Below are positions 1 through 5,321 of a stretch of DNA of 5,722 nucleotides, piece by piece. A program made the translations under genes and the position numbers. The DNA comes from Paracoccaceae bacterium. GTDB taxonomy: Bacteria; Pseudomonadota; Alphaproteobacteria; Rhodobacterales; Rhodobacteraceae. How positions within the stretch are numbered: the first letter of the stretch is position 1; the number at the start of each line of letters is the position of its first letter. Below the pieces are notes generated by a model. The model searched no databases. It was given only the letters and a program-made list of their open reading frames with translations, and was not told where the DNA came from. The DNA lies in contig WTIQ01000397.1 in NCBI GenBank assembly GCA_011525185.1, forward strand, positions 1 to 5,722, given 5' to 3'.

Positions 1-539
1 TGGCCCGATCTGGATATTCCAGACAAGGTGGATTTGAAATCTATCTGAATGGAAGTCATCTTGGTGAATCAATTTGGAATCATATTTGGGAAGCGGGCCA
101 AGAGTTTGACATCAAGCCCGGTTGCCCCAACCTAATCGAGCGTATTGAGGGAGGTCTCTTATCCTACGGGAACGAAATGACGCGAGAAAATAATCCGTTT
201 GAAGTAGGTATGGAAAAGTTTTGCTGCTTGGATGAGGATGTAGATTACATTGGCAAGTCAGCTTTATTGAAGATTGCAGAATCTGGGGTAAGGCAAAAAA
301 TTATTGGTGTTCTGTTTGATGGTGATCCGTGCCCGACCTGTTCAAAGCCTTGGTCAATAAAAGCTGATGATAAAAACATAGGTTTCATCACTTCTGCAAT
401 TTGGTCGCCGCGACTTCGGGCTAATGTAGCTCACGCCATGGTATCTAAAGAATTTTGTAACGTGGGACAGAAAATATCCATTCATATTACAAAAGACTCA
501 ATCATTGATGGAACGATATCGTCACTTCCATTTCAATAA
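1..539 (+). CDS. dmdA: DMSP demethylase-like GcvT-family protein, C-terminal part (5' end outside window)
   Basis: The frame is open from the window edge (first full codon at 3) to TAA at 537-539, giving 178 residues. The gene therefore starts upstream, and the ATG at 177 is internal. DmdA transfers a methyl group from DMSP to tetrahydrofolate, giving methylmercaptopropionate and 5-methyl-THF in the cytoplasm. Features seen, numbered from the first codon: ARSGYSRQGGFEIY at 1-14, PGCPNLIERIE at 39-49, LLSYGN at 52-57, NPFE shortly after, a late SPR segment and the C-terminal end LPFQ. From memory, SAR11 DmdA has nearly the same strings (ARSGYSKQGG, PGCPNLIERIE, LLSYGN, NPFE, LPF), a closer fit than glycine-cleavage GcvT. 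A CPTC pair at 330-341 is not in the SAR11 sequence as I recall it. The gene converges on dctM with a 44-bp gap. A DmdA-like GcvT paralogue with another methyl donor is the main alternative, because the N-terminal half cannot be seen. The nearby mtoX favours DmdA. Confidence 0.8.
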   Translation, partial: ARSGYSRQGGFEIYLNGSHLGESIWNHIWEAGQEFDIKPGCPNLIERIEGGLLSYGNEMTRENNPFEVGMEKFCCLDEDVDYIGKSALLKIAESGVRQKIIGVLFDGDPCPTCSKPWSIKADDKNIGFITSAIWSPRLRANVAHAMVSKEFCNVGQKISIHITKDSIIDGTISSLPFQ

Positions 540-558
540 GTAGAACTTATTGGTATAA

Positions 559-585
559 AATTCTTCCGTAATCTAGCCAAGAATT
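559..585 (-). terminator. Weak candidate terminator hairpin after dctM
   Basis: A 7-bp inverted repeat (AATTCTT 559-565, AAGAATT 579-585) has a 13-nt loop and overlaps the dctM stop codon. Read on the - strand, the second arm runs into a short T-rich stretch (ATTTTAT), as expected at the end of the TRAP operon. The stem is AT-rich and the loop long, so it is thermodynamically weak. No comparable T-run follows on the + strand, so dmdA has no obvious terminator in the gap. Confidence 0.2.
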
Positions 586-1858
586 ACATTTGGTTCATTG
601 TACTTGGTAACCAAGTTGCTAATGCAGGAAATAAGATCATGATTGTACCAAAAACAATGCCCATAAATATAAAGAGTGGCACCTCTTTGAATGCTTTTTC
701 TGGACTTTCTTTTGCAACACCTGCTGCGGTGTAAATCCCCACACAGACCGGTGGGGTTATCATGCCTATCCCAGCAAATGCAACAAAAACAATATACAGG
801 TGAAGAACGTGCAAGTTCAACGATAACGCAAGTGCTGCAAAGATAGGCACAGTCAGATAGAAAACTGGAACTATTTCAACAAAAGTACCCAATATTAGGC
901 ATATGACAGCGACTGAAATCCAGAATGTTACTTGTGTTCCTCCCAATTCTAAAAAGAAGTTTATAATTTTTTGAGGTGCCTGGGTATAGGTCAGAACTAC
1001 GCTTAGAAAGGTTGCCATTGCAATTATTGCGAATATAATCGCAGTGATCCGGGACGTCTCGTAGAGTGCATCTACTACGCCATTTAGTGTTAATTCCTTA
1101 TAAATAACGGAACCTATGACAATCCCCCATAGTCCAGCAACTGCCGCTGACTCCGAAGGTGTAAAAAGCCCAGAATAAATTCCACCTAAGATAATAATCG
1201 GAGTGAAAAGTCCTGGTAGAGCTTCCCAAAATGCTTTTAACTTGTCCTTGCTTGAAGCCCTCTCTGAAACCTTTAGCTGCCTACACTTCCAAATGACAAC
1301 TAACGATAACAAGCCCATCAAAACCAACCCGGGAAGTATCCCTGCGGCAAAAGTTTTTGATACAGGTACATCCGTCAAAGCGCTAAAAAGTATGGCTGCG
1401 TTCGATGGTGGAATCAGAGCTTCGAGAAAAGCCGCAGATGCTGCTAAGACAATTACGAACGGTTTTGGATAACCCTGCTCGACCATCTTCGGTATCATGA
1501 TGGTCCCGATAGCCGTAATTGCGGCTAATATCGAGCCGCAGAAAGCAGCAAAAAAACCCATTGCGAGGATCATTGCGATACCCAAACCGCCAGGCCAGTG
1601 CCCGACTAAGGTTACGGCAAAATGTACTAATCGCGATGCCGCGCCTCCTCTTAACATTGCCATGCCTGCAAAAATAAAAAGTGGGACTGCTACCAAAACA
1701 TGTTTTGTCACTGAACCAAATGCCACTTGTATCAGGCTCGACCAAGGAAGGTTTAATTCCCAAATAGCGACAATTGCGCTACTTAGGCCGAATACCATGA
1801 ATACTGGGACTGACGAAATCAGAAGAACTGTTGCCAGTGTTATCGCAAAGACTTTCAT
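584..1858 (-). CDS. dctM: TRAP transporter large permease, DctM family
   Basis: This is the large membrane subunit of a tripartite ATP-independent periplasmic transporter. It carries the Na+-coupled translocation pathway in the inner membrane and works with DctQ and DctP. The start chosen is the ATG at 1858-1856, giving 424 residues, which is typical of the family. That ATG overlaps the dctQ stop as ATGA, and a hydrophobic helix (KVFAITLATVLLISSVPVF) follows at once. The frame stays open to an ATG at 1969, but this would add 37 polar residues lying wholly inside dctQ. Family motifs seen (424-residue numbering): PLFIFAGMAML near 59-69, LIPPS at 148-152 after a PKMVEQGYPK segment, GLFTPSESAAVA at 230-241 and GMITPPV at 365-371. 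Multiple hydrophobic segments run throughout. No strong Shine-Dalgarno precedes the start, so translational coupling to dctQ is likely. The substrate cannot be read from this subunit. Confidence 0.95.
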   Translation of the reverse strand: MKVFAITLATVLLISSVPVFMVFGLSSAIVAIWELNLPWSSLIQVAFGSVTKHVLVAVPLFIFAGMAMLRGGAASRLVHFAVTLVGHWPGGLGIAMILAMGFFAAFCGSILAAITAIGTIMIPKMVEQGYPKPFVIVLAASAAFLEALIPPSNAAILFSALTDVPVSKTFAAGILPGLVLMGLLSLVVIWKCRQLKVSERASSKDKLKAFWEALPGLFTPIIILGGIYSGLFTPSESAAVAGLWGIVIGSVIYKELTLNGVVDALYETSRITAIIFAIIAMATFLSVVLTYTQAPQKIINFFLELGGTQVTFWISVAVICLILGTFVEIVPVFYLTVPIFAALALSLNLHVLHLYIVFVAFAGIGMITPPVCVGIYTAAGVAKESPEKAFKEVPLFIFMGIVFGTIMILFPALATWLPSTMNQM

Positions 1859-2370
1859 TTGGAGCTCTGGGATAATTGATATAATTCTGAGAACTTCTCC
1901 AAAATCATCTCTACTACAAAGCTTATTAAGATTGCGAAGCCGACCGGAAAGGCGAGATACATCCACCAAATTGGAATTTCGATCTCGAGTTCCATTAACT
2001 GTCCTAAGCGTTTAAAAAGTTCTACGGCTTCTATGCCAGCCATAAAGAACATCCCGGCACCAACAAGCACTACTACACAAACTAATAACTCCATTACAAG
2101 AATCTGTGATTTCGTCAAAAAATTCATTAATAAATCAACTTTTATATGTGCGCCTGATCTAAATATTGGTCCGAGAAGAGGAAAGACTATCCAAGGAATT
2201 AGAGCTGGAGGTAACTCGATGAACCAGTCGTAACCCGTGCCACTCAAATAACGAGTTAGAGCGCTAACAATTAATGCAGAGACGATAATTCCACAAATCA
2301 GGATCGCGAATAACCTTATGGCTTTTTCTTGCCAGTCATTAATACATTTCAGGAAGCGTAACAAAATCAT
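1855..2370 (-). CDS. dctQ: TRAP transporter small permease, DctQ family
   Basis: This is the small four-helix membrane subunit that pairs with DctM, within the usual DctQ size range at 171 residues. Hydrophobic segments lie at about 18-38, 53-70, 92-112 and 134-156. The family-typical string RSGAHIKVDLL is at 71-81, after helix 2. A PIWWMYLAFPVGF segment at 133-145 opens helix 4, matching the P-W-x2-Y-x3-P-x-G pattern of DctQ proteins. The start at 2370 is fixed by an in-frame stop six bases upstream. The ribosome site is weak (GGA about 6 nt ahead). It lies 61 bp downstream of dctP, across a hairpin, and its TGA overlaps the dctM ATG. The family assignment is secure from motifs and neighbours. 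Confidence 0.93.
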   Translation of the reverse strand: MILLRFLKCINDWQEKAIRLFAILICGIIVSALIVSALTRYLSGTGYDWFIELPPALIPWIVFPLLGPIFRSGAHIKVDLLMNFLTKSQILVMELLVCVVVLVGAGMFFMAGIEAVELFKRLGQLMELEIEIPIWWMYLAFPVGFAILISFVVEMILEKFSELYQLSQSSK

Positions 2371-2383
2371 TTATTCCATGTTG

Positions 2384-2412
2384 TTACCCATCCCAATTGA
2401 GGGGATGAGTAA
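2384..2412 (-). promoter_or_regulatory. Intercistronic hairpin between dctP and dctQ
   Basis: In the - strand transcript, UUACUCAUCCC and GGGAUGGGUAA pair around a 7-nt loop (2395-2401). This gives 11 bp including one G·U wobble. On the + strand the same site is a C/A mismatch, so the structure is better on the operon's own RNA. No U-run follows; the next bases lead straight to the dctQ start. It is therefore more likely a 3'-end stabiliser, processing site or partial attenuator than a full terminator. This position suits making more periplasmic binding protein than permease, a common need in TRAP and ABC operons. Confidence 0.5.
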
Positions 2413-2431
2413 TCAAATGATGAGTTAGGGA

Positions 2432-3424
2432 TCAGAATTTTTTTGCTTCTTCTAACACCGCGGAGTCAATTTTGTCAGCAATTTTTGGCTGTACCTTCTC
2501 TGACATTAGTTTGTTGAAGGCATCAAGCTTATCTCCAGTTAAGTTGTTAACAACACCGCCTCGTTCTTGGAATTGAACTAAGGTTTCTTCACCTGTTTGG
2601 AGGATCTTAAGTGTTGACTGGGTCCCAATTTCTTCTCCAACTTCTAGCACTATTTTTTGTAGATCCGAAGGTAATGAATTAAACCAGGACGCATTTGCCA
2701 TAATATAAGCATCGGCAAAGTACTGATATGGTTTTTGCCCATATTGTAGGTACTCCCACCAGCTGTACGCTCGTATAGAGCCTGGTGGACTGTTAATTGT
2801 ATCAATTAAGCCAGTTTGAAGGCCTGAATATACCTCACCAGTTGGCATAGAGACAGTGTTAGCACCCAGTGCTTCCCACATTGGACGCTCCGCTCCAATT
2901 AGCGCTCTTGCCTTCAATCCAGACATCGTTTCAATGCCGTTTAGTTCTTTCGTACTAAACGTCATCACCGGTCCAACGGGGTTATACATCAAGAGAACAG
3001 TATCTGACTTAGTTGTTATATCGTCCCAAATACTTTTTCCCGAGGGGCTTTGATTAAAAAACGCTCTTTGTTCATCATAACTATCAAAGATCCCGCTGAA
3101 AGATACGACGTTGTAATTTTTGTTTATCGGAGGGAAGGATACAACGCCTACTATGCCACCCATTTCAACTGCCTGAGAAGTTATAGCCCCAAGTTGTTCG
3201 CGAATACCAAAAAGCTGCCCCGAAGGAAAAACATCTATTTTGAGCCTTCCATTAGTTCTCTTATTGACTTCGTCTGCAAACATTTGCGTGTGAATTGCAC
3301 TATGGTGCTTTGGCCCCCAATGGATTGATAATCTTGCACTATATTCCTGAGCTATTGTTGTACTGGCAAAGATTGTGGAGGTAAGACCTAAAAAGGCCGC
3401 TGTGATCAGTCTACTAAGTTGCAT
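2432..3424 (-). CDS. dctP: TRAP transporter periplasmic substrate-binding protein, DctP family
   Basis: This extracytoplasmic receptor captures the substrate and delivers it to DctQM. The start at 3424 gives 330 residues. It has a good Shine-Dalgarno (GGGAG, 6 nt spacing) and opens directly on a signal peptide, MQLSRLITAAFLGLTSTIFA, with likely cleavage after TTIA near residue 25. Hallmarks seen are GLKAR at 169-173, whose Arg173 matches the conserved arginine that clamps substrate carboxylates. It is followed by LGANTVSMPTGEVYSGLQTG at 186-205 and LIDTINSP, the canonical DctP fingerprint. The segment after this is unusually aromatic (SWWEYLQYGQKPYQYF). An in-frame ATG at 3472 with GGAGG 13 nt ahead would add 16 polar residues before the signal peptide and is less likely. 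The ligand is probably a carboxylate. Position between dmdA and mtoX suggests DMSP or a related sulfur compound, but this is inference. Confidence 0.93.
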   Translation of the reverse strand: MQLSRLITAAFLGLTSTIFASTTIAQEYSARLSIHWGPKHHSAIHTQMFADEVNKRTNGRLKIDVFPSGQLFGIREQLGAITSQAVEMGGIVGVVSFPPINKNYNVVSFSGIFDSYDEQRAFFNQSPSGKSIWDDITTKSDTVLLMYNPVGPVMTFSTKELNGIETMSGLKARALIGAERPMWEALGANTVSMPTGEVYSGLQTGLIDTINSPPGSIRAYSWWEYLQYGQKPYQYFADAYIMANASWFNSLPSDLQKIVLEVGEEIGTQSTLKILQTGEETLVQFQERGGVVNNLTGDKLDAFNKLMSEKVQPKIADKIDSAVLEEAKKF

Positions 3425-3430
3425 ATTGTA

Positions 3431-3435
3431 CTCCC
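3431..3435 (-). promoter_or_regulatory. Ribosome binding site deciding the dctP start
   Basis: GGGAG on the - strand lies 6 nt ahead of the ATG at 3424-3422. Together with the signal peptide that begins there, it favours this start over the ATG at 3472. Confidence 0.65.
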
Positions 3436-3521
3436 AAATCGGTGTATATTGCCCTTTGTCTAGGGTTCTCATTAAAACTTTAGATCCTCCAGAAAATTAC
3501 AACTAATAGAATTTGTGAGCT

Positions 3522-3548
3522 TACATATTCGTTTACTCTATGTGTTAA
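3522..3548 (-). promoter_or_regulatory. Candidate promoter for the TRAP operon
   Basis: On the - strand, TTAACA (3548-3543) resembles a -35 box and TATGTA (3527-3522) an approximate -10, with a short 15-nt spacer. Transcription would begin near 3515, about 90 bp before the dctP start. The match is modest. It is offered because the region between the divergent genes must hold a leftward promoter and this is the best pair seen by eye. Confidence 0.2.
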
Positions 3549-3557
3549 ATGCATACT

Positions 3558-3589
3558 TTATCAGTTATCGAGCTTATCTTTATCTTATC
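3558..3589 (+). repeat. Cluster of five TTATC pentamers in the divergent promoter region
   Basis: TTATC occurs at 3558, 3565, 3574, 3580 and 3585 (GATAA on the other strand), with start-to-start steps of 7, 9, 6 and 5. The cluster ends just before the mtoX ribosome site, so it lies in the mtoX promoter or leader and upstream of the leftward dctP promoter. It could be a regulator-binding array acting on both operons. In an AT-rich spacer it could also be low-complexity sequence, and the uneven steps do not match one helical phase. Confidence 0.4.
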
Positions 3590-3593
3590 AATT

Positions 3594-3600
3594 AAAGGAG
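3594..3600 (+). promoter_or_regulatory. Ribosome binding site of mtoX
   Basis: AAAGGAG lies 6 nt before the ATG at 3607. It is a strong Shine-Dalgarno, and it supports a start without any N-terminal extension or signal peptide. Confidence 0.8.
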
Positions 3601-3606
3601 CTTGAG

Positions 3607-4959
3607 ATGAAAGATTGTTGTGGTCCGGGTTATTCGAGCCCTCAAGAAGCAATAGAAGCTCCACGTGAAAAACTCCTCTACACGATTGCAATTTATACCG
3701 GAACTGGCATCCAAAAGCCGGATTATTTAGCGACTGTCGATGTAGACCCTGAAAGTCCAACCTATTCGCAAGTCATCCATCGCCTAGAAATGCCAGGTAT
3801 CGGGGATGAGTTGCACCATATGGGGTGGAATGCTTGCTCAAGCTGCCATGATGACAGTTCCATGTCTCGGAAATATCTTATCCTACCCGGTGTCCGTTCA
3901 AACAATTTACATATTGTCGACACCGCCACTGACCCGCGCGCACCGCGTTTGCACAAGGTGATCGAAGGGGCAGAGATCAAAGCGAAGGCTGACCTCTCCG
4001 GCCCGCATACAGTGCATTGCCTTGGATCTGAGATCATCATCTCATTCCTTGGTAATGCAAAAGGTGAGGCGCCGGGTGGGTACCTTCAACTTGATAAAGA
4101 GTTCAATATCGTTGGTCGTTGGGAAAACTCGATGGGGGATATCAAGTTTGGTTATGACTTTTGGTATCAACCGCGTCACAACATCATGGTAAGCTCAGAA
4201 TGGGCTGCACCGAATACGTTTATGCCAGGGTTCGATCTTGAAGAAGTTGGGTATCTAAAATACGGGCGCGAACTACACTTCTGGGACTTTGAGAAAAAAG
4301 TGCCGGTTGAGAGCTTTTACTTGGGCGAGGACGGCCTACTACCGTTAGAGGTAAAGTTCCATCACAACCCTGATAGCACACATGGCTTTTGTGGAGCTGC
4401 GCTTTCCACAAACGTTATACACTGGTGGAAAAACGAGGAGGGGAGATGGCAATGGGAAAAAATCATTGATGTAGAAAATGAGATCCACCCTGAATGGCCC
4501 ATCCCACTTCCAGGAGTTATGTCGGCGATACTCATCTCAATGGATGATAAATATTTGTATCTTAATAATTGGCTTCATGGCGATATGCGCCAATACGATA
4601 TAAGCGATCCCCATAATCCGAAACTCACAGGCCAAGTCTTCATGGGAGGCTTGCTCGGGAAAGCCCCGCAGGTAAACGGTGTCGATGTTGCAGGCGGACC
4701 CCAGATGTTCCAACTAAGCCTCGATGGGAAACGCCTCTATGTGACAACATCGCTCTTCTCCACGTGGGACAATCAGTTTTATCCAGATATCCGGACAAAA
4801 GGTGGGGTTATGGTGCAAATTGACTGTGATCCAGTGAATGGGGGTATGAAAATCAACCCTGACTTTATTGTAGATTTTGGTCAGGAACCCAATGGTCCGA
4901 GCAGGTGTCATGAAGCGCGCTACCCAGGTGGTGACTGTACAAGTGATATCTGGCTATGA
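3607..4959 (+). CDS. mtoX: Methanethiol oxidase, SBP56/selenium-binding protein family (signal-peptide-less type)
   Basis: MtoX (EC 1.8.3.4) converts methanethiol, O2 and water to formaldehyde, H2S and H2O2; bacterial members are reported to be copper-dependent. The 450 residues span the whole SBP56 beta-propeller. Strings shared with human SELENBP1, from memory: CGPGYS at 5-10, APREKLLY near 18, DYLATVDVDPESP at 39-51, ELHHMGWNACSSC at 68-80, YDFWYQPRHN at 183-192, EWAAPN at 198-203, NWLHGDMRQYDISDP at 321-335, AGGPQM at 362-367 and the end RYPGGDCTSDIW. Family histidines that could hold metal include H70, H71, H134, H137, H191, H252, H253, H324 and H435. The position of human Cys57 appears to be Ser54 here. 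The N-terminus has no signal peptide, so a cytosolic enzyme is predicted, unlike the periplasmic Hyphomicrobium enzyme. The insert before AGGPQM in the human protein is absent. The stop overlaps the ferredoxin start (ATGA). Family membership is near certain; methanethiol as substrate is inferred from family and dmdA nearby. Confidence 0.93.
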   Translation: MKDCCGPGYSSPQEAIEAPREKLLYTIAIYTGTGIQKPDYLATVDVDPESPTYSQVIHRLEMPGIGDELHHMGWNACSSCHDDSSMSRKYLILPGVRSNNLHIVDTATDPRAPRLHKVIEGAEIKAKADLSGPHTVHCLGSEIIISFLGNAKGEAPGGYLQLDKEFNIVGRWENSMGDIKFGYDFWYQPRHNIMVSSEWAAPNTFMPGFDLEEVGYLKYGRELHFWDFEKKVPVESFYLGEDGLLPLEVKFHHNPDSTHGFCGAALSTNVIHWWKNEEGRWQWEKIIDVENEIHPEWPIPLPGVMSAILISMDDKYLYLNNWLHGDMRQYDISDPHNPKLTGQVFMGGLLGKAPQVNGVDVAGGPQMFQLSLDGKRLYVTTSLFSTWDNQFYPDIRTKGGVMVQIDCDPVNGGMKINPDFIVDFGQEPNGPSRCHEARYPGGDCTSDIWL

Positions 4960-5321
4960 CCGAGTATCGAGTAACCCTTTCCAACAGAGATGGTACCGCT
5001 TACATGGTCAATGGGCGTCGTCCGCTATTGGAGCAATTGAGAGACCAAGGTGTTGATCTCCCCTATGGCTGTGAATATGGGGGTTGTATCACTTGTGCTG
5101 CGAAGCTTGTAGAAGGCCATGTGGATCAACGCCGCCAGGTTGCTCTTAATAACAGACAGATTGAGAATGGATATGTAATCTTGTGCGTTGCGCGCGCGGT
5201 GACAGATATCACACTAGAGATTGGCGTGGAAAGTCACGACAAGTTATATCGTAATCCTTTCCTAGACCCCCTTAAACCACATGAACTGAAAGCAGATATT
5301 GCAACGCCGGAGGATGTATAA
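4956..5321 (+). CDS. Stand-alone plant-type [2Fe-2S] ferredoxin
   Basis: This is a 121-residue one-electron carrier of the beta-grasp (Fer2) fold. The cluster ligands are visible as C39, C44, C47 and C77, that is Cx4Cx2Cx29C, within LPYGCEYGGCITC. The string CVARAVTDITLEI around 77-89 is the usual closing strand. It resembles the N-terminal ferredoxin domain of oxygenase reductases, but no flavin or NAD domain follows. About 30 residues past the fold form a polar tail (from DKLYRNPF) of unknown role. The start ATG overlaps the mtoX stop as ATGA, and no Shine-Dalgarno is visible, so translation is probably coupled to mtoX. That coupling implies a job close to MtoX, perhaps electron transfer to or from the oxidase or to an unseen partner, but no reductase is in the window. 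The fold is certain; the partner is not. Confidence 0.92.
   Translation: MTEYRVTLSNRDGTAYMVNGRRPLLEQLRDQGVDLPYGCEYGGCITCAAKLVEGHVDQRRQVALNNRQIENGYVILCVARAVTDITLEIGVESHDKLYRNPFLDPLKPHELKADIATPEDV
5309..5313 (+). promoter_or_regulatory. Ribosome binding site of the CoA-binding protein gene
   Basis: GGAGG inside the end of the ferredoxin gene lies 7 nt before the ATG at 5321. This strong site fixes the start and allows translation even without coupling. Confidence 0.8.

Noticed and set aside
177..539. Reading the left gene as a complete 120-residue protein starting at ATG 177
   Set aside because: The same frame is open to the window edge and the upstream residues carry conserved DmdA motifs, so this ATG is internal.
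602..616. Perfect inverted repeat ACTTGG-TAA-CCAAGT
   Set aside because: It lies within the coding end of dctM, has a 3-nt loop and no T-run, and fits chance or coding sequence.
1859..1969. 37-residue N-terminal extension of dctM from ATG 1969
   Set aside because: It lies wholly inside dctQ, is polar, and exceeds the usual family length; the ATGA overlap start is better.
1203..2233. Antisense open frames opposite dctM and dctQ
   Set aside because: They lack recognisable domains and ribosome sites and lie over well-supported membrane protein genes, so they are by-products of the real frames.
3425..3472. dctP start at ATG 3472
   Set aside because: GGAGG is 13 nt away, which is too far, and the extension would put 16 polar residues before a clean signal peptide. 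The ATG at 3424 has a well-spaced GGGAG. The choice is not absolute.
3513..3541. TTGTGA - 17 nt - CTCTAT as the mtoX promoter
   Set aside because: The spacing is ideal, but the -10 box matches the consensus at only about half its positions. Other equally weak pairs exist, so none was called.
3762..4911. Antisense open frames opposite mtoX
   Set aside because: They show no domain or start signal and sit entirely over a strongly conserved gene.
4957..4959. TGA at the end of mtoX as a selenocysteine codon (family name selenium-binding)
   Set aside because: SBP56 proteins end at this same GGDCxSDIW motif, so the stop is genuine. Selenium binding in the family does not involve an encoded selenocysteine.
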